From Algoriphagus litoralis (lineage in GTDB: Bacteria; Bacteroidota; Bacteroidia; Cytophagales; Cyclobacteriaceae), in the NCBI RefSeq assembly GCF_003259255.1, contig NZ_QGOL01000012.1, forward strand, positions 159,177 through 223,176: 64,000 bases of DNA, read 5' to 3'. The notes below the pieces were generated by a model, which was not told where the DNA came from, did not search any database, and saw only the letters and a list, made by a program, of their open reading frames with translations. The translations under genes and the position numbers were made by a program. The first letter of the stretch is position 1. Each line of letters begins with the position of its first letter. Shown here piece by piece: positions 1-9,371 of the stretch.

Positions 1-1
1 T

Positions 2-442
2 ATTCCATCACGAGTGAGAATTATCGTGCAGCTCGCTGTAGTAGCTACTTTGGTAACCTTGGTAAGTGAAGTATTGAAAGCATTTGCTTACGATATGTAC
101 AAGGAGCTTTCAGTATTCATTGGTCTTATTATCACCAACTGCATCGTTATGGGTCGTCTTGAGGCATTCGCTTTGGGCAATAAGCCTTACGATTCAGTTC
201 TTGATGGTTTGGGTTCCGCGCTTGGGTATTCTTGGATTATCCTTACTGTTGCCTTCTTTAGAGAGCTATGGGGATCTGGGTCTGTCTTTGGATTGCCAAT
301 CTTTGAATATGTCTCCAGTCTTTTCGGTCCGGACTTCAAGCTAGCTACAAATGGATTGATGGTATCTCCAGTAGGTGCTTTTATCATTCTTGGATTAATC
401 ATCTGGGTACAGCGTACCAAGACAGGTTACGTTGAACACTAA
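2..442 (+). CDS. nqrD: Na+-translocating NADH:quinone reductase subunit D (5'-truncated)
   Basis: Integral membrane subunit of the Na+-NQR complex, which oxidises NADH, reduces quinone and pumps sodium across the inner membrane. The reading frame is open to the left edge (first full codon at position 2, reading [11 protein letters not shown]), so the GTG at 14 is internal and not a start. About 146 codons are visible of the roughly 210 usual for the family, so about 65 N-terminal residues lie outside the window. Family hallmarks are the [20 protein letters not shown] segment and the FFRELWGSG segment. nqrE follows 14 bases later in the same direction, as in nqr operons. Assignment rests on family recognition. 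Confidence 0.95.
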   Translation: MPSRVRIIVQLAVVATLVTLVSEVLKAFAYDMYKELSVFIGLIITNCIVMGRLEAFALGNKPYDSVLDGLGSALGYSWIILTVAFFRELWGSGSVFGLPIFEYVSSLFGPDFKLATNGLMVSPVGAFIILGLIIWVQRTKTGYVEH

Positions 443-456
443 AATTCTCTAGAAAA

Positions 457-1068
457 ATGGAATTATTCAGTTTAGGTATTCGGTCGATTTTTATCGACAA
501 TATGATTTTCGCATACTTCTTGGGAATGTGTTCGTTCCTGGCGGTATCAAAGAAGGTTAGCACAGCGTTGGGATTAGGAGCGGCAGTAATATTTGTTCTT
601 TCAGTCACCACTCCTGTGAATTGGCTTCTAAATGAGTTTGTACTTAAAGAAGGCGCTTTGACTTGGGCTAGTGCAGATCTTGCCACCATCGATTTGACTT
701 TCCTTAGATTCATCATGTTTATCGCTATTATTGCTGCCATGGTACAATTGGTAGAAATGGTCGTTGAAAAGTTTGCTCCGGCATTGTATGGTCAGCTTGG
801 AATTTTCCTTCCTTTGATTGCGGTGAACTGTGCGATCTTGGGAGGATCCCTATTTATGGCTCAGCGTGATTATACATTTGCCGAATCAGCAGTGTATGGT
901 TTTGGCTCAGGTACTGGTTTCTTCCTTGCGATTGTGGCTTTGGCAGCGATTCGTGAAAAACTGAAATATTCGCATGTTCCAAACGGACTAAAAGGATTGG
1001 GCATTACGATGCTATTGACTGGATTGATGGGATTAGCGTTCATGTCTTTCATGGGTATTGACTTGTAA
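457..1068 (+). CDS. nqrE: Na+-translocating NADH:quinone reductase subunit E
   Basis: Second small, six-helix-type membrane subunit of Na+-NQR, paralogous to NqrD; the pair is thought to form the sodium channel region with the [2Fe-2S] site between subunits. The 203-residue length is normal for the family. Recognisable parts are the N-terminal [20 protein letters not shown], a [15 protein letters not shown] segment and a C-terminal [11 protein letters not shown] loop. It follows nqrD by 14 bases. A strong terminator lies 20 bases after its stop, so it ends the transcript; the expected nqrF is not downstream here. Confidence 0.95.
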   Translation: MELFSLGIRSIFIDNMIFAYFLGMCSFLAVSKKVSTALGLGAAVIFVLSVTTPVNWLLNEFVLKEGALTWASADLATIDLTFLRFIMFIAIIAAMVQLVEMVVEKFAPALYGQLGIFLPLIAVNCAILGGSLFMAQRDYTFAESAVYGFGSGTGFFLAIVALAAIREKLKYSHVPNGLKGLGITMLLTGLMGLAFMSFMGIDL

Positions 1069-1088
1069 TTCCCTCTAGAATGGATCTT

Positions 1089-1127
1089 AAAAGGCTCTGA
1101 AATTTTTTTTCAGAGCCTTTTCTTTTT
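1089..1127 (+). terminator. Rho-independent terminator of the nqr operon
   Basis: GGCTCTGAAA (1093-1102) pairs with TTTCAGAGCC (1108-1117), extended by four A-T pairs (1089-1092 with 1118-1121), and is followed by a T-rich stretch. It lies just after nqrE and separates it from the DUF1080 gene. Confidence 0.85.
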
Positions 1128-1192
1128 AGCGGTGATGTGCATTCATCGGAGAGTATTTATCTTGGAATACTGAAACCTACAACCCAAAACTC

Positions 1193-1819
1193 ATGAAAAA
1201 ACTATCTTGTGTCCTAGTCTTACTTTTCTTTTCACTTGCTGCATTTGCTCAGTCAGGTGAATGGGTAGAATTGTTTAATGGTAAAAATATGGACGGTTGG
1301 AAAATCTCCGAAAACCCTTCCTCCTTTTCTATAGAGGACAATACCTTAAAAATCGCTGGCCCAAGAGGCCATGCTTTTTATGACGGGCCTGTTGGAAACA
1401 ATGATTTCGAAAACTTTGAGCTAATGGTAGAAGTCAAGACAATGCCTAAGGCTAACTCCGGGATATTCATCCACACGGCGTATCAGGAGACAGGATGGCC
1501 AAATAAAGGCTACGAAATACAGGTAAATCAATCGCATAGCGACTGGAGGAAATCTGGCAGTCTTTATTCGTTTAATGACGTGAGGGAAGTCTATGTATCC
1601 GATGGCGAATGGTACACCTACCATATTATAGTAAAAGATGGTCAGGCCACTGTCAAAATCAATGATAAAGTAGTGATGGAGTATGATGAATCTGAAGATA
1701 AGAATCGACCAGCAAATGCCGGAGAAAAGAAATTCGATCGTGGGACCATTGCATTACAGGCACACGATCCAGAAAGTGTGATTTATTACAGAAGCGTTAA
1801 AATCAAACTATTGGACTAA
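1193..1819 (+). CDS. Secreted DUF1080 protein (3-keto-disaccharide hydrolase-like)
   Basis: 208-residue exported protein. An N-terminal signal peptide (about residues 1-20, ending in AFAQ) is followed by one DUF1080 domain: WVELFNGKNMDGWK near the start, NSGIFIHT and GYEIQVNQSHSDW in the middle, and RGTIALQAHDPES followed by YYRSVKIKLL at the end, all typical of this concanavalin-like fold. Some members hydrolyse 3-keto-glucosides or related sugars; the substrate here is unknown. It stands alone between two terminators, so it is probably its own transcription unit. Family confidence is high, function low. Confidence 0.85.
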   Translation: MKKLSCVLVLLFFSLAAFAQSGEWVELFNGKNMDGWKISENPSSFSIEDNTLKIAGPRGHAFYDGPVGNNDFENFELMVEVKTMPKANSGIFIHTAYQETGWPNKGYEIQVNQSHSDWRKSGSLYSFNDVREVYVSDGEWYTYHIIVKDGQATVKINDKVVMEYDESEDKNRPANAGEKKFDRGTIALQAHDPESVIYYRSVKIKLLD

Positions 1820-1842
1820 TCCATTTGCTATATTTGAGAATG

Positions 1843-1875
1843 AAATGCTTAATCCAAGGGTTAGGCATTTTTTTT
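1843..1875 (+). terminator. Rho-independent terminator after the DUF1080 gene
   Basis: AAATGCTTAA (1843-1852) pairs with TTAGGCATTT (1861-1870) with one G-U pair and an 8-base loop, followed by a run of eight T. Confidence 0.8.
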
Positions 1876-1901
1876 GAACTTACTTCAAGAAATTATCCGC
1901 T

Positions 1902-2462
1902 ATGGCTTTTACATACAGAAGATTGATCTCCTATTTTTTCAGAGGATTGCTTTTTCTTACTCCGCTTGCCGTGACGATTTATGTCATTTATGCGATTTTT
2001 ATTTTTTTGGATAACCTTATTCCAGTTCCAATTCCAGGAATTGGGATCTTGATGGTTTTAGCATTGATCACCTTTGTTGGTTATTTAGCTAGTTTGTTTT
2101 TTGCAAAGCCCTTTTTTGAGTGGTTTGAGCGTGGTTTGTTCAAAATCCCTTTGGTCAATTTGCTTTACACGAGCATCAAAGACCTCATGGGAGCGTTTGT
2201 GGGCGAAAAGAAAAAATTCAGCGCGCCAGTCATCGTGGAGGTCAGTGATTCCTTGTCTAGACTAGGATTTATTACCCAAGAGGACCTTTCGGGAATCAAT
2301 CTTCCGGATCTAGTTGCGGTATATTTTCCCCATAGTTATAATGTTTCGGGAAATGTGTTTCTAGCCAAGCGAGAAAAAGTAAAGCCACTCACAGGAGTAA
2401 AAAGCTCGAATGTGATGAAATTCATGGTCTCCGGTGGTGTTTCTCCCTTACTTGATAATTGA
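1902..2462 (+). CDS. DUF502 family membrane protein
   Basis: 186-residue inner-membrane protein with two strongly hydrophobic segments near residues 12-33 and 45-68. The short loop between them holds the PVPIPGIGILM stretch usual for DUF502. A soluble C-terminal part contains the LYTSIKDLMGAFVGEKKKF and YFPHSYNVSGNVFL motifs of the family. Length matches the family. No biochemical role is established. It is preceded by a terminator and convergent with selD, so it is likely monocistronic. Confidence 0.85.
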   Translation: MAFTYRRLISYFFRGLLFLTPLAVTIYVIYAIFIFLDNLIPVPIPGIGILMVLALITFVGYLASLFFAKPFFEWFERGLFKIPLVNLLYTSIKDLMGAFVGEKKKFSAPVIVEVSDSLSRLGFITQEDLSGINLPDLVAVYFPHSYNVSGNVFLAKREKVKPLTGVKSSNVMKFMVSGGVSPLLDN

Positions 2463-2492
2463 CATAGAATAAAGAATTGATCCAAGCTAGGA

Positions 2493-3536
2493 TTAAGAAA
2501 TCACCTCCACTACGAAGTCACCTTTTTTAACAAACCTGCCAATTTCCCAAATGGGTTGATTTGCCAATACCATAGTCTCTTCAAACCACGCTTTGTTTTC
2601 TGGGGCGACCGATATCAAAAGACCTCCGCTGGTTTGTGGATCACAGAGTTTGACCAAGTCCATCCCCACTACACCTTTTGTCTTGGTGTTGAATGCATTC
2701 CAGTTTCGGTAGGTGTTGTCCGGGAAGATGAATTGATTGACGTACTCTTGGATTCCTTCGATTAAAGGGAGCTTTCCAATTTCGATTTCTGCAGATAGTC
2801 CAGCTCCCTCAGCCATTTCAATCAAGTGCCCCAAAAGCCCAAATCCCGTCACATCAGTCATCGAATGTACTTCTTCATGATTCCCAAGTATGGCACCTAC
2901 AGAATTTAACCTGCAGGCCGTATCAATTAGGTTCAGGTAATCCTTTTCCTGAATTTTTTGTCTTTTCAATGCTGTCGCTAAGACTCCAATCCCGAGTGGC
3001 TTGGTCAGGAAAAGCAGGTCTCCTTCTTTAGACCCTTGATTGGTTTTGATTTTCCTAGGGTGAATGATTCCATTAACTGAAAGGCCAAAAATCGGATCTT
3101 TCGCTGCAATTGAATGGCCTCCCGCCAATTCTATTCCGGCTTGTTTGCAGATCGTTTTAGCTCCCTCCAATACTTTCGCTGCCAATTCTGGAGCGATCTT
3201 TTCCACAGGCCAACTCAGAATTGCATTTGCAAATATTGGTTTGCCACCCATGGCGTAGATATCTGAAATGGCATTTGCCGCGGCAATTCTTCCGAAATCA
3301 AAGGGGTCATCCACTATAGGAGTAAAAAAATCCACGGTATTGATCATAGCCAAATCGTCCGAAACCTGATAGACTGCAGCATCGTCTTTGTGTGAATTTC
3401 CTACAAGAAGATTTGGGTCGGTTTGGGTAAATGAACCGCTTGCGCTTAGGATTTGATCAAGAATTGCAGGAGCGATTTTACAGCCGCAACCGGATCCTTC
3501 ACTCCATTCAGTCAATCTTGTTGGTTTATTTTCCAT
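2493..3536 (-). CDS. selD: Selenide, water dikinase (selenophosphate synthetase)
   Basis: Makes selenophosphate from selenide and ATP, the selenium donor for selenocysteine and for 2-selenouridine in tRNA. The 347-residue protein has the GSGCGCK motif with Cys17, Cys19 and Lys20 at the positions known from E. coli SelD; the catalytic residue is an ordinary cysteine, not selenocysteine. PurM-like features include DDAAVYQV and the metal-binding NTVDFFTPIVDDP segment. It overlaps the upstream mnmH gene by 11 bases, so the two are translationally coupled. No selA, selB or selC is present in the window, which points to tRNA modification as its main job here. Confidence 0.95.
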   Translation of the reverse strand: MENKPTRLTEWSEGSGCGCKIAPAILDQILSASGSFTQTDPNLLVGNSHKDDAAVYQVSDDLAMINTVDFFTPIVDDPFDFGRIAAANAISDIYAMGGKPIFANAILSWPVEKIAPELAAKVLEGAKTICKQAGIELAGGHSIAAKDPIFGLSVNGIIHPRKIKTNQGSKEGDLLFLTKPLGIGVLATALKRQKIQEKDYLNLIDTACRLNSVGAILGNHEEVHSMTDVTGFGLLGHLIEMAEGAGLSAEIEIGKLPLIEGIQEYVNQFIFPDNTYRNWNAFNTKTKGVVGMDLVKLCDPQTSGGLLISVAPENKAWFEETMVLANQPIWEIGRFVKKGDFVVEVIS

Positions 3537-4563
3537 GGTATTGTTTTTTAATTTTCAGTAAAAGTTCGACTTGTTCATCCAGAGATTTTTCTGTGAGATC
3601 AAGTTTTTGGATTTTTTCGTCGACACGTCGGGTCAAGTCAAACTCGTAAGTTTTATCATAATAAATCAGCAGGTTGGAAATCCACGAGGACAGCTCGTTT
3701 GCTTGGATCGCCTCAATCGCCTGCTGCGTTCGCAATCCTCCCAAGCGTTTCTGGAGGCGCTTCACGGCAGCTATCAGTGACTCTTTTGGTAAGTTTCCAT
3801 ACTCGGTGGAGATGTGTGCTATTCGTTCCTCCGGAGTTTTTTGAATATCAACCATCATCGCTTCGCTCATTTGAGTATAAAGCTCATTGGGGAGAATCAA
3901 GCGACCAATTTTGCGGCTTTCATTTTCGATCCAAGTAGGGATACTCGGATCAAGTTTATAGAGGTTTTCTGCGAGAAGATTTTCAAATTGTTCGACCGAG
4001 GGCTGGGTTGGAAGCCCAATGCCCCCAAAAGAAGATCCCTTATGATTTGCAATTCCCTCCAAGTCTAGGATTTGTTCTCCTTGTTCATTCAATTTTTGAA
4101 GTAAAACAGTTTTTCCAGTGCCAGTTTTACCGCCTAATATGATCAGTTTTCGTTCTTTTCTGACTTCTTCAAAAGTAAAAGTCCGATAGGTTTTATAGCC
4201 TCCATTTAGTCGATAAACTTCAAAACCCACCATTCCAAGAAGCCAGGCCAGTATCTGACTGCGCATTCCCCCCCGCCAGCAGTAGACGATGATCTTCCGC
4301 TCGGGAAAAAGGCGCAGCGCTTCTTTTTGGATTTGGAAGAATCTAGGCCCAACCAACTCAAAGCCTTTCAGTGTAGCGGCTTCAGCTCCTTCACTTTTGT
4401 ACAATGTCCCGACGACGACACGCTCGGAATCCGCCAAGATGGGTAAATTGAACGCCCCTGGGATATTACTTTGGAGAAATTCACTTTCGCTTCTTGCATC
4501 CACGAGGGGGAGGGCTTCGCGAAGTTTAAAGAATTCAGCTAATGTGATGCGGGTTTCAGCCAT
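3526..4563 (-). CDS. mnmH: tRNA 2-selenouridine synthase
   Basis: MnmH (SelU/YbbB) replaces sulfur by selenium in 2-thiouridine at the wobble position of some tRNAs, by way of a geranylated intermediate, using selenophosphate from SelD. The 345-residue protein has an N-terminal rhodanese domain with VDARSESEF near residue 21 and the active-site Cys95 in VYCWRGGMRS. A P-loop GGKTGTGKT follows at residues 144-152 in the C-terminal domain, which is the family's architecture. It is first in a two-gene operon and overlaps selD by 11 bases. The start is clear: a terminator for trxA lies upstream and the rhodanese domain begins at once. Confidence 0.95.
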   Translation of the reverse strand: MAETRITLAEFFKLREALPLVDARSESEFLQSNIPGAFNLPILADSERVVVGTLYKSEGAEAATLKGFELVGPRFFQIQKEALRLFPERKIIVYCWRGGMRSQILAWLLGMVGFEVYRLNGGYKTYRTFTFEEVRKERKLIILGGKTGTGKTVLLQKLNEQGEQILDLEGIANHKGSSFGGIGLPTQPSVEQFENLLAENLYKLDPSIPTWIENESRKIGRLILPNELYTQMSEAMMVDIQKTPEERIAHISTEYGNLPKESLIAAVKRLQKRLGGLRTQQAIEAIQANELSSWISNLLIYYDKTYEFDLTRRVDEKIQKLDLTEKSLDEQVELLLKIKKQYHGK

Positions 4564-4578
4564 TTGGCTTTGAATATA

Positions 4579-4612
4579 AAAAAAGCCGCAAAGAGTTCTT
4601 TACGGCTTTCGG
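4579..4612 (-). terminator. Terminator of trxA
   Basis: Read on the minus strand, AAAGCCG and CGGCTTT (4603-4609 and 4582-4588) pair, extended past one mismatch by AAAG/CTTT, and are followed by a T run. It lies between trxA and mnmH, so the two are probably transcribed separately. Confidence 0.75.
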
Positions 4613-4631
4613 ATCTAAGTGTAATTAAGAA

Positions 4632-4952
4632 TTAAAGTTGTGCGTCGAGTTTTTGAGCAAGTACGGCCTTGGGCACAGCACCTACTTGTTTGTCGACGAT
4701 TTGTCCTCCTTTGAAGAAAAGAAGGGTAGGAATAGAGCGAATCCCGAAGGCTTGCGCCACTGAAGGATTGGAGTCTACGTCTACTTTGCCAATGACAGCT
4801 TTCCCATCATATTCTGCGGCTAGTTGTTCTACGACTGGACCGATCATTTTACAAGGTCCGCACCATTCTGCCCAGAAGTCAACCAAAATAGGCTGATCAC
4901 CTGCGATGATTTCTTCAAAGTTGGCATCGGTGATTTCGATTGCTTTTCCCAT
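4632..4952 (-). CDS. trxA: Thioredoxin
   Basis: 106-residue cytoplasmic dithiol-disulfide oxidoreductase. The active site is WCGPC with Cys31 and Cys34, preceded by ILVDFWAEW and followed by the cis-proline segment IRSIPTLLFFKGG. These and the length are those of a classical single-domain thioredoxin. It is monocistronic: a terminator follows and a promoter-like sequence precedes. Confidence 0.97.
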   Translation of the reverse strand: MGKAIEITDANFEEIIAGDQPILVDFWAEWCGPCKMIGPVVEQLAAEYDGKAVIGKVDVDSNPSVAQAFGIRSIPTLLFFKGGQIVDKQVGAVPKAVLAQKLDAQL

Positions 4953-4983
4953 TTTATTCTTGGATTAATTAATTTCTAATTTT

Positions 4984-5010
4984 CAAATATATCAGCAAAA
5001 GCGGATTCAA
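4984..5010 (-). promoter_or_regulatory. Candidate trxA promoter
   Basis: On the minus strand TATATTTG (4984-4991) matches the Bacteroidota -7 consensus TAnnTTTG. A TTG (5008-5010) lies 16 bases upstream, a little closer than the usual 19. The -7 box is 31 bases before the trxA start. The motif match is seen; activity is inferred. Confidence 0.5.
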
Positions 5011-5078
5011 GTTTATTAAGTTCCGACAAGCTTAGAAATATTGTCTATCTGTCATAGAGTTAGTCAATTTGAGCTTTA

Positions 5079-8000
5079 TCAAACTACCTTATAAACTACC
5101 TCTGGAATGGATTTAAGTTCTTGGATCATTTCTGAACTCGGATCGATAGTGAATTTTTTGGAGAAAAGCTCCAATGCGATGTTTTCCTTTCGGTCAATGA
5201 CATCAATGTAAAGCTTTGCATCCCCTTTGTATTTGGTGGTGATCGCTTCCAGTTTCTCCATCAAATCCAGAGTCAGCTCATCCAGATCGATATTGATCCG
5301 AATTCCTTTGACCATTTTTCCCCGTACCTCACTCAACAGCATCATGCTGGTGATTTTGAATTCTACTTCGTTTTCATTCCCCCATTTTCGTTGTTCCACC
5401 TTTCCGGTGAGAAAAAGAAACCAACCCGTCATAAAGTACTCTTTGAATTTGACGTAGTCATCTCCGAATAGAAAGAATGTAAACGATCCGTGGTAGTCTT
5501 CCAAGGTCAAGGTGCCAAAAGGCTTCCCTGTTTTGGTAGTCCGATGGGCAAAACTGCTGACCGAACCTGCCAGTTTAAGCTCATTTTTCCCCCGCAAACT
5601 CTCCAAATCAGCCAATGCTGTCAGCGGGGTATTGGTAAAGGATTCGATCTCCAGCCGGTACTGATCCAGAGGATGCCCGGAAATGAAGAGCCCAACTACT
5701 TCCTTTTCGATGTTGAGTTGTTGGATCTGAGAAAACGGCTCCATGGGAGCAATAGATGGCACGGGAACAGCCATAGTACCACCTCCCCCTCCGAAGAGAC
5801 TGACCTGCGCACTGTCTTCTTCCTGCTGGATTTTTTGAGCGTATTTGGTGGCTTTTTCGATCAGGGTAATGTCTCCAGAAGGCGCTTCCAAATATTGCCT
5901 TCGGTGGTGCTCTTTGAAGCAATCAAAAGCTCCTGCCATAGCGAGGGCTTCCATAGTTTTCTTGTTCAAAGCACGGGAATTGACCCGCTTCGCAAAGTCG
6001 AAAATATTTTTATATGGTCCATTTTTCTCCCGCTCAATGATAATCTCATCTACTGCAGCAGATCCTGCACCCTTGATTGCAGCCATTCCAAAACGAATTT
6101 CTCCCGCTTTGTTTACCGTAAATCCCCCTTTGGATTCATTGACATCGGGCCCGGCGACTTTGATACCCATTCGCTTACATTCTTCCATGAAAAAGGTCAC
6201 CTGCGTGATGTCATTCATGTTGTTGCTTAGTACTGATGCCATGTATTCGGCAGGGTAGTGGGCCTTCAGGTAAGCGGTTTGGTAGGCGATCCAGGCGTAA
6301 CAGGTGGAGTGGGATTTGTTAAAGGCATATGATGCAAATGCTTCCCAGTCAGTCCAGATTTTTTCCAGCTTCTTGGCATCATGTCCCTTAGCCGAGGCTT
6401 GCTCGACGAATTTTGGCTTCATTTTATCGAGGACATCTTTTTGCTTTTTACCCATGGCCTTTCGCAGCACATCTGCCTCACCTTTCGTGAATCCCGCTAG
6501 TTTTTGGGATAAAAGCATCACCTGTTCCTGATAGACCGTGATTCCGTAGGTCTCTTCCAGGTACTCCTTCATGTCGTCCAGATCATATGTGATCGGCTCT
6601 GTGCCATGCTTTCTTCGGATGAAAGAAGGAATATAGGCTAGAGGTCCTGGCCGATAGAGAGCGTTCATGGCGATCAAATCCGCGAAGACCGTTGGCTTGA
6701 GTTCGCGCATGTACTTTTGCATGCCGGCAGATTCATATTGGAAGATTCCGACAGTTTCTCCCCGCTGAAAAAGCTCGTAAGTCTTGACATCGTTAATGTC
6801 AAATTCATCGGCATCAAGCTGAATGCCGTGGCGTTCTTTGACGATCTTGATTGCATCCTTGATCAGCGTCAGTGTTTTAAGACCCAAAAAGTCCATTTTC
6901 AACAGACCTGCTGACTCTACCACTGAGTTGTCAAATTGGGTGCAAACCATATCTGAATCCTTTGCCAATGCAACTGGGACAAAGTTGGTGATGTCAGAGG
7001 GGGTGATAATCACCCCACAGGCATGAATTCCCGTATTTCTAACTGAACCCTCCAAAATGGACGCCTGATTGATCGTCCGAGCCATTTCATCACTTCCCGC
7101 AGCGATTCGAATCAGCTCTTCGGCCTTGGCAAGTAGTTCTCCTTGCCCTTTCAACTTCTCCAGCAGAGCGGGTCTGTTTTTCGCTAGCGCAAAAAGTGCC
7201 TTGAGCTTGATGTCAGGAACAAGATTTGCCAGTCTACCCGCATCTGCCAAAGGCAAATTAAGCACCCGGGCAGTGTCTCTGATGGCAGACTTTGCTGCCA
7301 TCGTACCATACGTGATGATCTGTGCGACTTGATTTGAACCGTACTTCTTGATGACATAGTCGATGACACTTTGACGCCCCTCATCGTCAAAGTCGATATC
7401 AATATCTGGTAGAGACACCCGGTCTGGATTGAGGAATCTCTCGAAGAGTAGATCGTAAGCTATCGGATCGACGTTAGTGATCCCCGTACAATATGCAACT
7501 GCTGAACCTGCTGCCGAACCACGACCTGGACCAACTGAAACGCCCATCTCCCGAGCTGCTCTGGTGAAATCCTGCACGATGAGAAAGTAGCCCGGATAGC
7601 CGGTTTTTTCAATAGTTGCCAGCTCAAAATCCAGTCGCTCCTGGATTTCTGGAGTGATCTCAGGATACCGTTTTCTGGCTCCCTCATAAGTCAAATGCTT
7701 TAAATATGCATTTTCTCCGCGTTTTCCTCCGTCTTCCTCATCTTCAGGATGCTTGAATTCTTCCGGGATGTCAAACTTTGGAAGCAATACTTCTCGGGCA
7801 AGTTTGTACCCTTCGATTTTGTCCACAATTTCCTGCGTACAAAGGATGGCTTCAGGCAAATCTGAAAAGAGCTTTTTCATCTCCTCAGGACTCTTGATGT
7901 AAAATTCGTCATTGGGAAATCCATATCGAAATTCCCGACCCCGCTTGCCGATGTACTTTTTAGGTTTTTCTACTAATTCGCCGTCTTTTACGCAGAGTAA

Positions 8001-9371
8001 AATATCATGCGCTTTGGCATCTGGCTTATCGTTATAGTATGTGTTGTTGGCTGCGAAATACTTTACATCATATTTTCTGGCAAATTCAAGCAACACTTCA
8101 TTGACTTTTTCCTCCTCGGGGATCCCGTGCCGATTTAGCTCGATATAAAAATCCTCTCCAAACTGTTCTTTCCACCAGACAAATGCTTCTTCGGCCTGCG
8201 TCTCACCCACATTCAGAATCAGGTAAGGGATCTCTCCCCAAAGACCGCCTGTTGTTGCAATGAGGTCACTTTTGTATTGAACCAAAAGCTCTCTGTCTAT
8301 TCGTGGCACATAGTAAAAGCCTTCGATATTGGCGTAGGAAGCAAGTTTTGCCAGATTGTGGTAACCTGCTTTATTTTTAGCAATGAGTACTGTCTGGTAG
8401 CCATCGTCTTTATTGGATTTGTTTTTTCGGTCCCGATTTAGATTAAACTCGCAACCCAAAATCGGCTTCAACTCTTTGGCCATGGCTTCCTTTACGAAGT
8501 GAAATGCCCCCATCATATTCCCATGATCGGTCATGGCAATGGCCTTCATGCCAAATTCTTTGGCTCGAGCTACCAAAGAAGGTATTTCAGACGTAGCCTG
8601 AAGAACCGAATACTGGCTATGGACGTGCAAATGTGTAAAAGGAACATCTGCCAAATCGGAGATATCCGCTTTCCCTGCTTGTTTCAGAACGTCTTTTGCA
8701 CTGGCTTTTTGCTCATCTTTTGCTTGGACAAAATTTGCTTCAGCGAGCCTTGGCGCTTCGTAACTTACTTCAGTTAGGGCAATCCCGGCTTCCGGTTGTT
8801 GGACTCCTTGCGTAATCAGGCCAAAGAAACAGCGGGCCGTAGCGTCCACATCGTATGCGGCGTCGTGGGCATCCCCAAATCCCTTTCCGAATAGTTTTTG
8901 ATGGAGCTCTGTGAGTGTAGGCCACTTGAATTTCCCTCCCTTTCCTCCTGGGAGCGCACAGAATTCGGTTGAAATGTCCTTCGTGTCCAGCTCTTTTTTA
9001 TCGGCCAGCGGCATGACCAGTTCCGATCTCAAGTACTCTGAACCGACAACATTAATGTCAAAGCCGATATTATGTCCGACCAAATAGTTGGCTTGGACTA
9101 CATCTTCTCGGAAGACCTGAAGGATTTCTTTCAGGTCATGTCCTTCAGCCAAGGCGCGCTTGGTGGAGATTCCATGGACTTTTTCCGCATTGTAAGGGAT
9201 GGTAAAGCCTTCGGGCCGAATAATGTAATTGTGATTGGAAATCAGCTTGCCCTTGGCGTCATGGAGTTGCCATGCGATCTGAACTAGCCGGGGCCAATTG
9301 TCCACATCGGACATGGGGGCATTGTAATCGCGGGGTAAACCGGTGGTTTCTGTATCGAATATTATGTACAT
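5079..9371 (-). CDS. dnaE: DNA polymerase III alpha subunit with fused DnaQ-like exonuclease
   Basis: Replicative polymerase of 1430 residues. Residues 1-190 are a DEDD 3'-5' exonuclease (FDTETTG at 5-11, with Asp6 and Glu8; HDAAYDVDATAR near 166). The PHP domain starts near residue 244 with THLHVHSQYS. The polymerase palm carries PDIDIDFDDE at 655-664 with the catalytic aspartates. A clamp-binding-type QVSLF lies at 1189-1193, and an OB fold begins near 1240 (KLAGSVSSFAHR). The alpha-epsilon fusion is common in Bacteroidota; it puts synthesis and proofreading in one chain. The start is set by the exonuclease motif directly after the first Met. It is monocistronic on the minus strand. Confidence 0.97.
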   Translation of the reverse strand: MYIIFDTETTGLPRDYNAPMSDVDNWPRLVQIAWQLHDAKGKLISNHNYIIRPEGFTIPYNAEKVHGISTKRALAEGHDLKEILQVFREDVVQANYLVGHNIGFDINVVGSEYLRSELVMPLADKKELDTKDISTEFCALPGGKGGKFKWPTLTELHQKLFGKGFGDAHDAAYDVDATARCFFGLITQGVQQPEAGIALTEVSYEAPRLAEANFVQAKDEQKASAKDVLKQAGKADISDLADVPFTHLHVHSQYSVLQATSEIPSLVARAKEFGMKAIAMTDHGNMMGAFHFVKEAMAKELKPILGCEFNLNRDRKNKSNKDDGYQTVLIAKNKAGYHNLAKLASYANIEGFYYVPRIDRELLVQYKSDLIATTGGLWGEIPYLILNVGETQAEEAFVWWKEQFGEDFYIELNRHGIPEEEKVNEVLLEFARKYDVKYFAANNTYYNDKPDAKAHDILLCVKDGELVEKPKKYIGKRGREFRYGFPNDEFYIKSPEEMKKLFSDLPEAILCTQEIVDKIEGYKLAREVLLPKFDIPEEFKHPEDEEDGGKRGENAYLKHLTYEGARKRYPEITPEIQERLDFELATIEKTGYPGYFLIVQDFTRAAREMGVSVGPGRGSAAGSAVAYCTGITNVDPIAYDLLFERFLNPDRVSLPDIDIDFDDEGRQSVIDYVIKKYGSNQVAQIITYGTMAAKSAIRDTARVLNLPLADAGRLANLVPDIKLKALFALAKNRPALLEKLKGQGELLAKAEELIRIAAGSDEMARTINQASILEGSVRNTGIHACGVIITPSDITNFVPVALAKDSDMVCTQFDNSVVESAGLLKMDFLGLKTLTLIKDAIKIVKERHGIQLDADEFDINDVKTYELFQRGETVGIFQYESAGMQKYMRELKPTVFADLIAMNALYRPGPLAYIPSFIRRKHGTEPITYDLDDMKEYLEETYGITVYQEQVMLLSQKLAGFTKGEADVLRKAMGKKQKDVLDKMKPKFVEQASAKGHDAKKLEKIWTDWEAFASYAFNKSHSTCYAWIAYQTAYLKAHYPAEYMASVLSNNMNDITQVTFFMEECKRMGIKVAGPDVNESKGGFTVNKAGEIRFGMAAIKGAGSAAVDEIIIEREKNGPYKNIFDFAKRVNSRALNKKTMEALAMAGAFDCFKEHHRRQYLEAPSGDITLIEKATKYAQKIQQEEDSAQVSLFGGGGGTMAVPVPSIAPMEPFSQIQQLNIEKEVVGLFISGHPLDQYRLEIESFTNTPLTALADLESLRGKNELKLAGSVSSFAHRTTKTGKPFGTLTLEDYHGSFTFFLFGDDYVKFKEYFMTGWFLFLTGKVEQRKWGNENEVEFKITSMMLLSEVRGKMVKGIRINIDLDELTLDLMEKLEAITTKYKGDAKLYIDVIDRKENIALELFSKKFTIDPSSEMIQELKSIPEVVYKVV

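Noticed and set aside
3470..3536. Possible selenocysteine in SelD
   Set aside because: The catalytic position is encoded by an ordinary Cys codon (GSGCGCK) with no in-frame UGA.
5490..6258. Long plus-strand frames (246 and 137 codons) inside dnaE
   Set aside because: Antisense shadows of a strongly conserved gene; no protein-like motifs.
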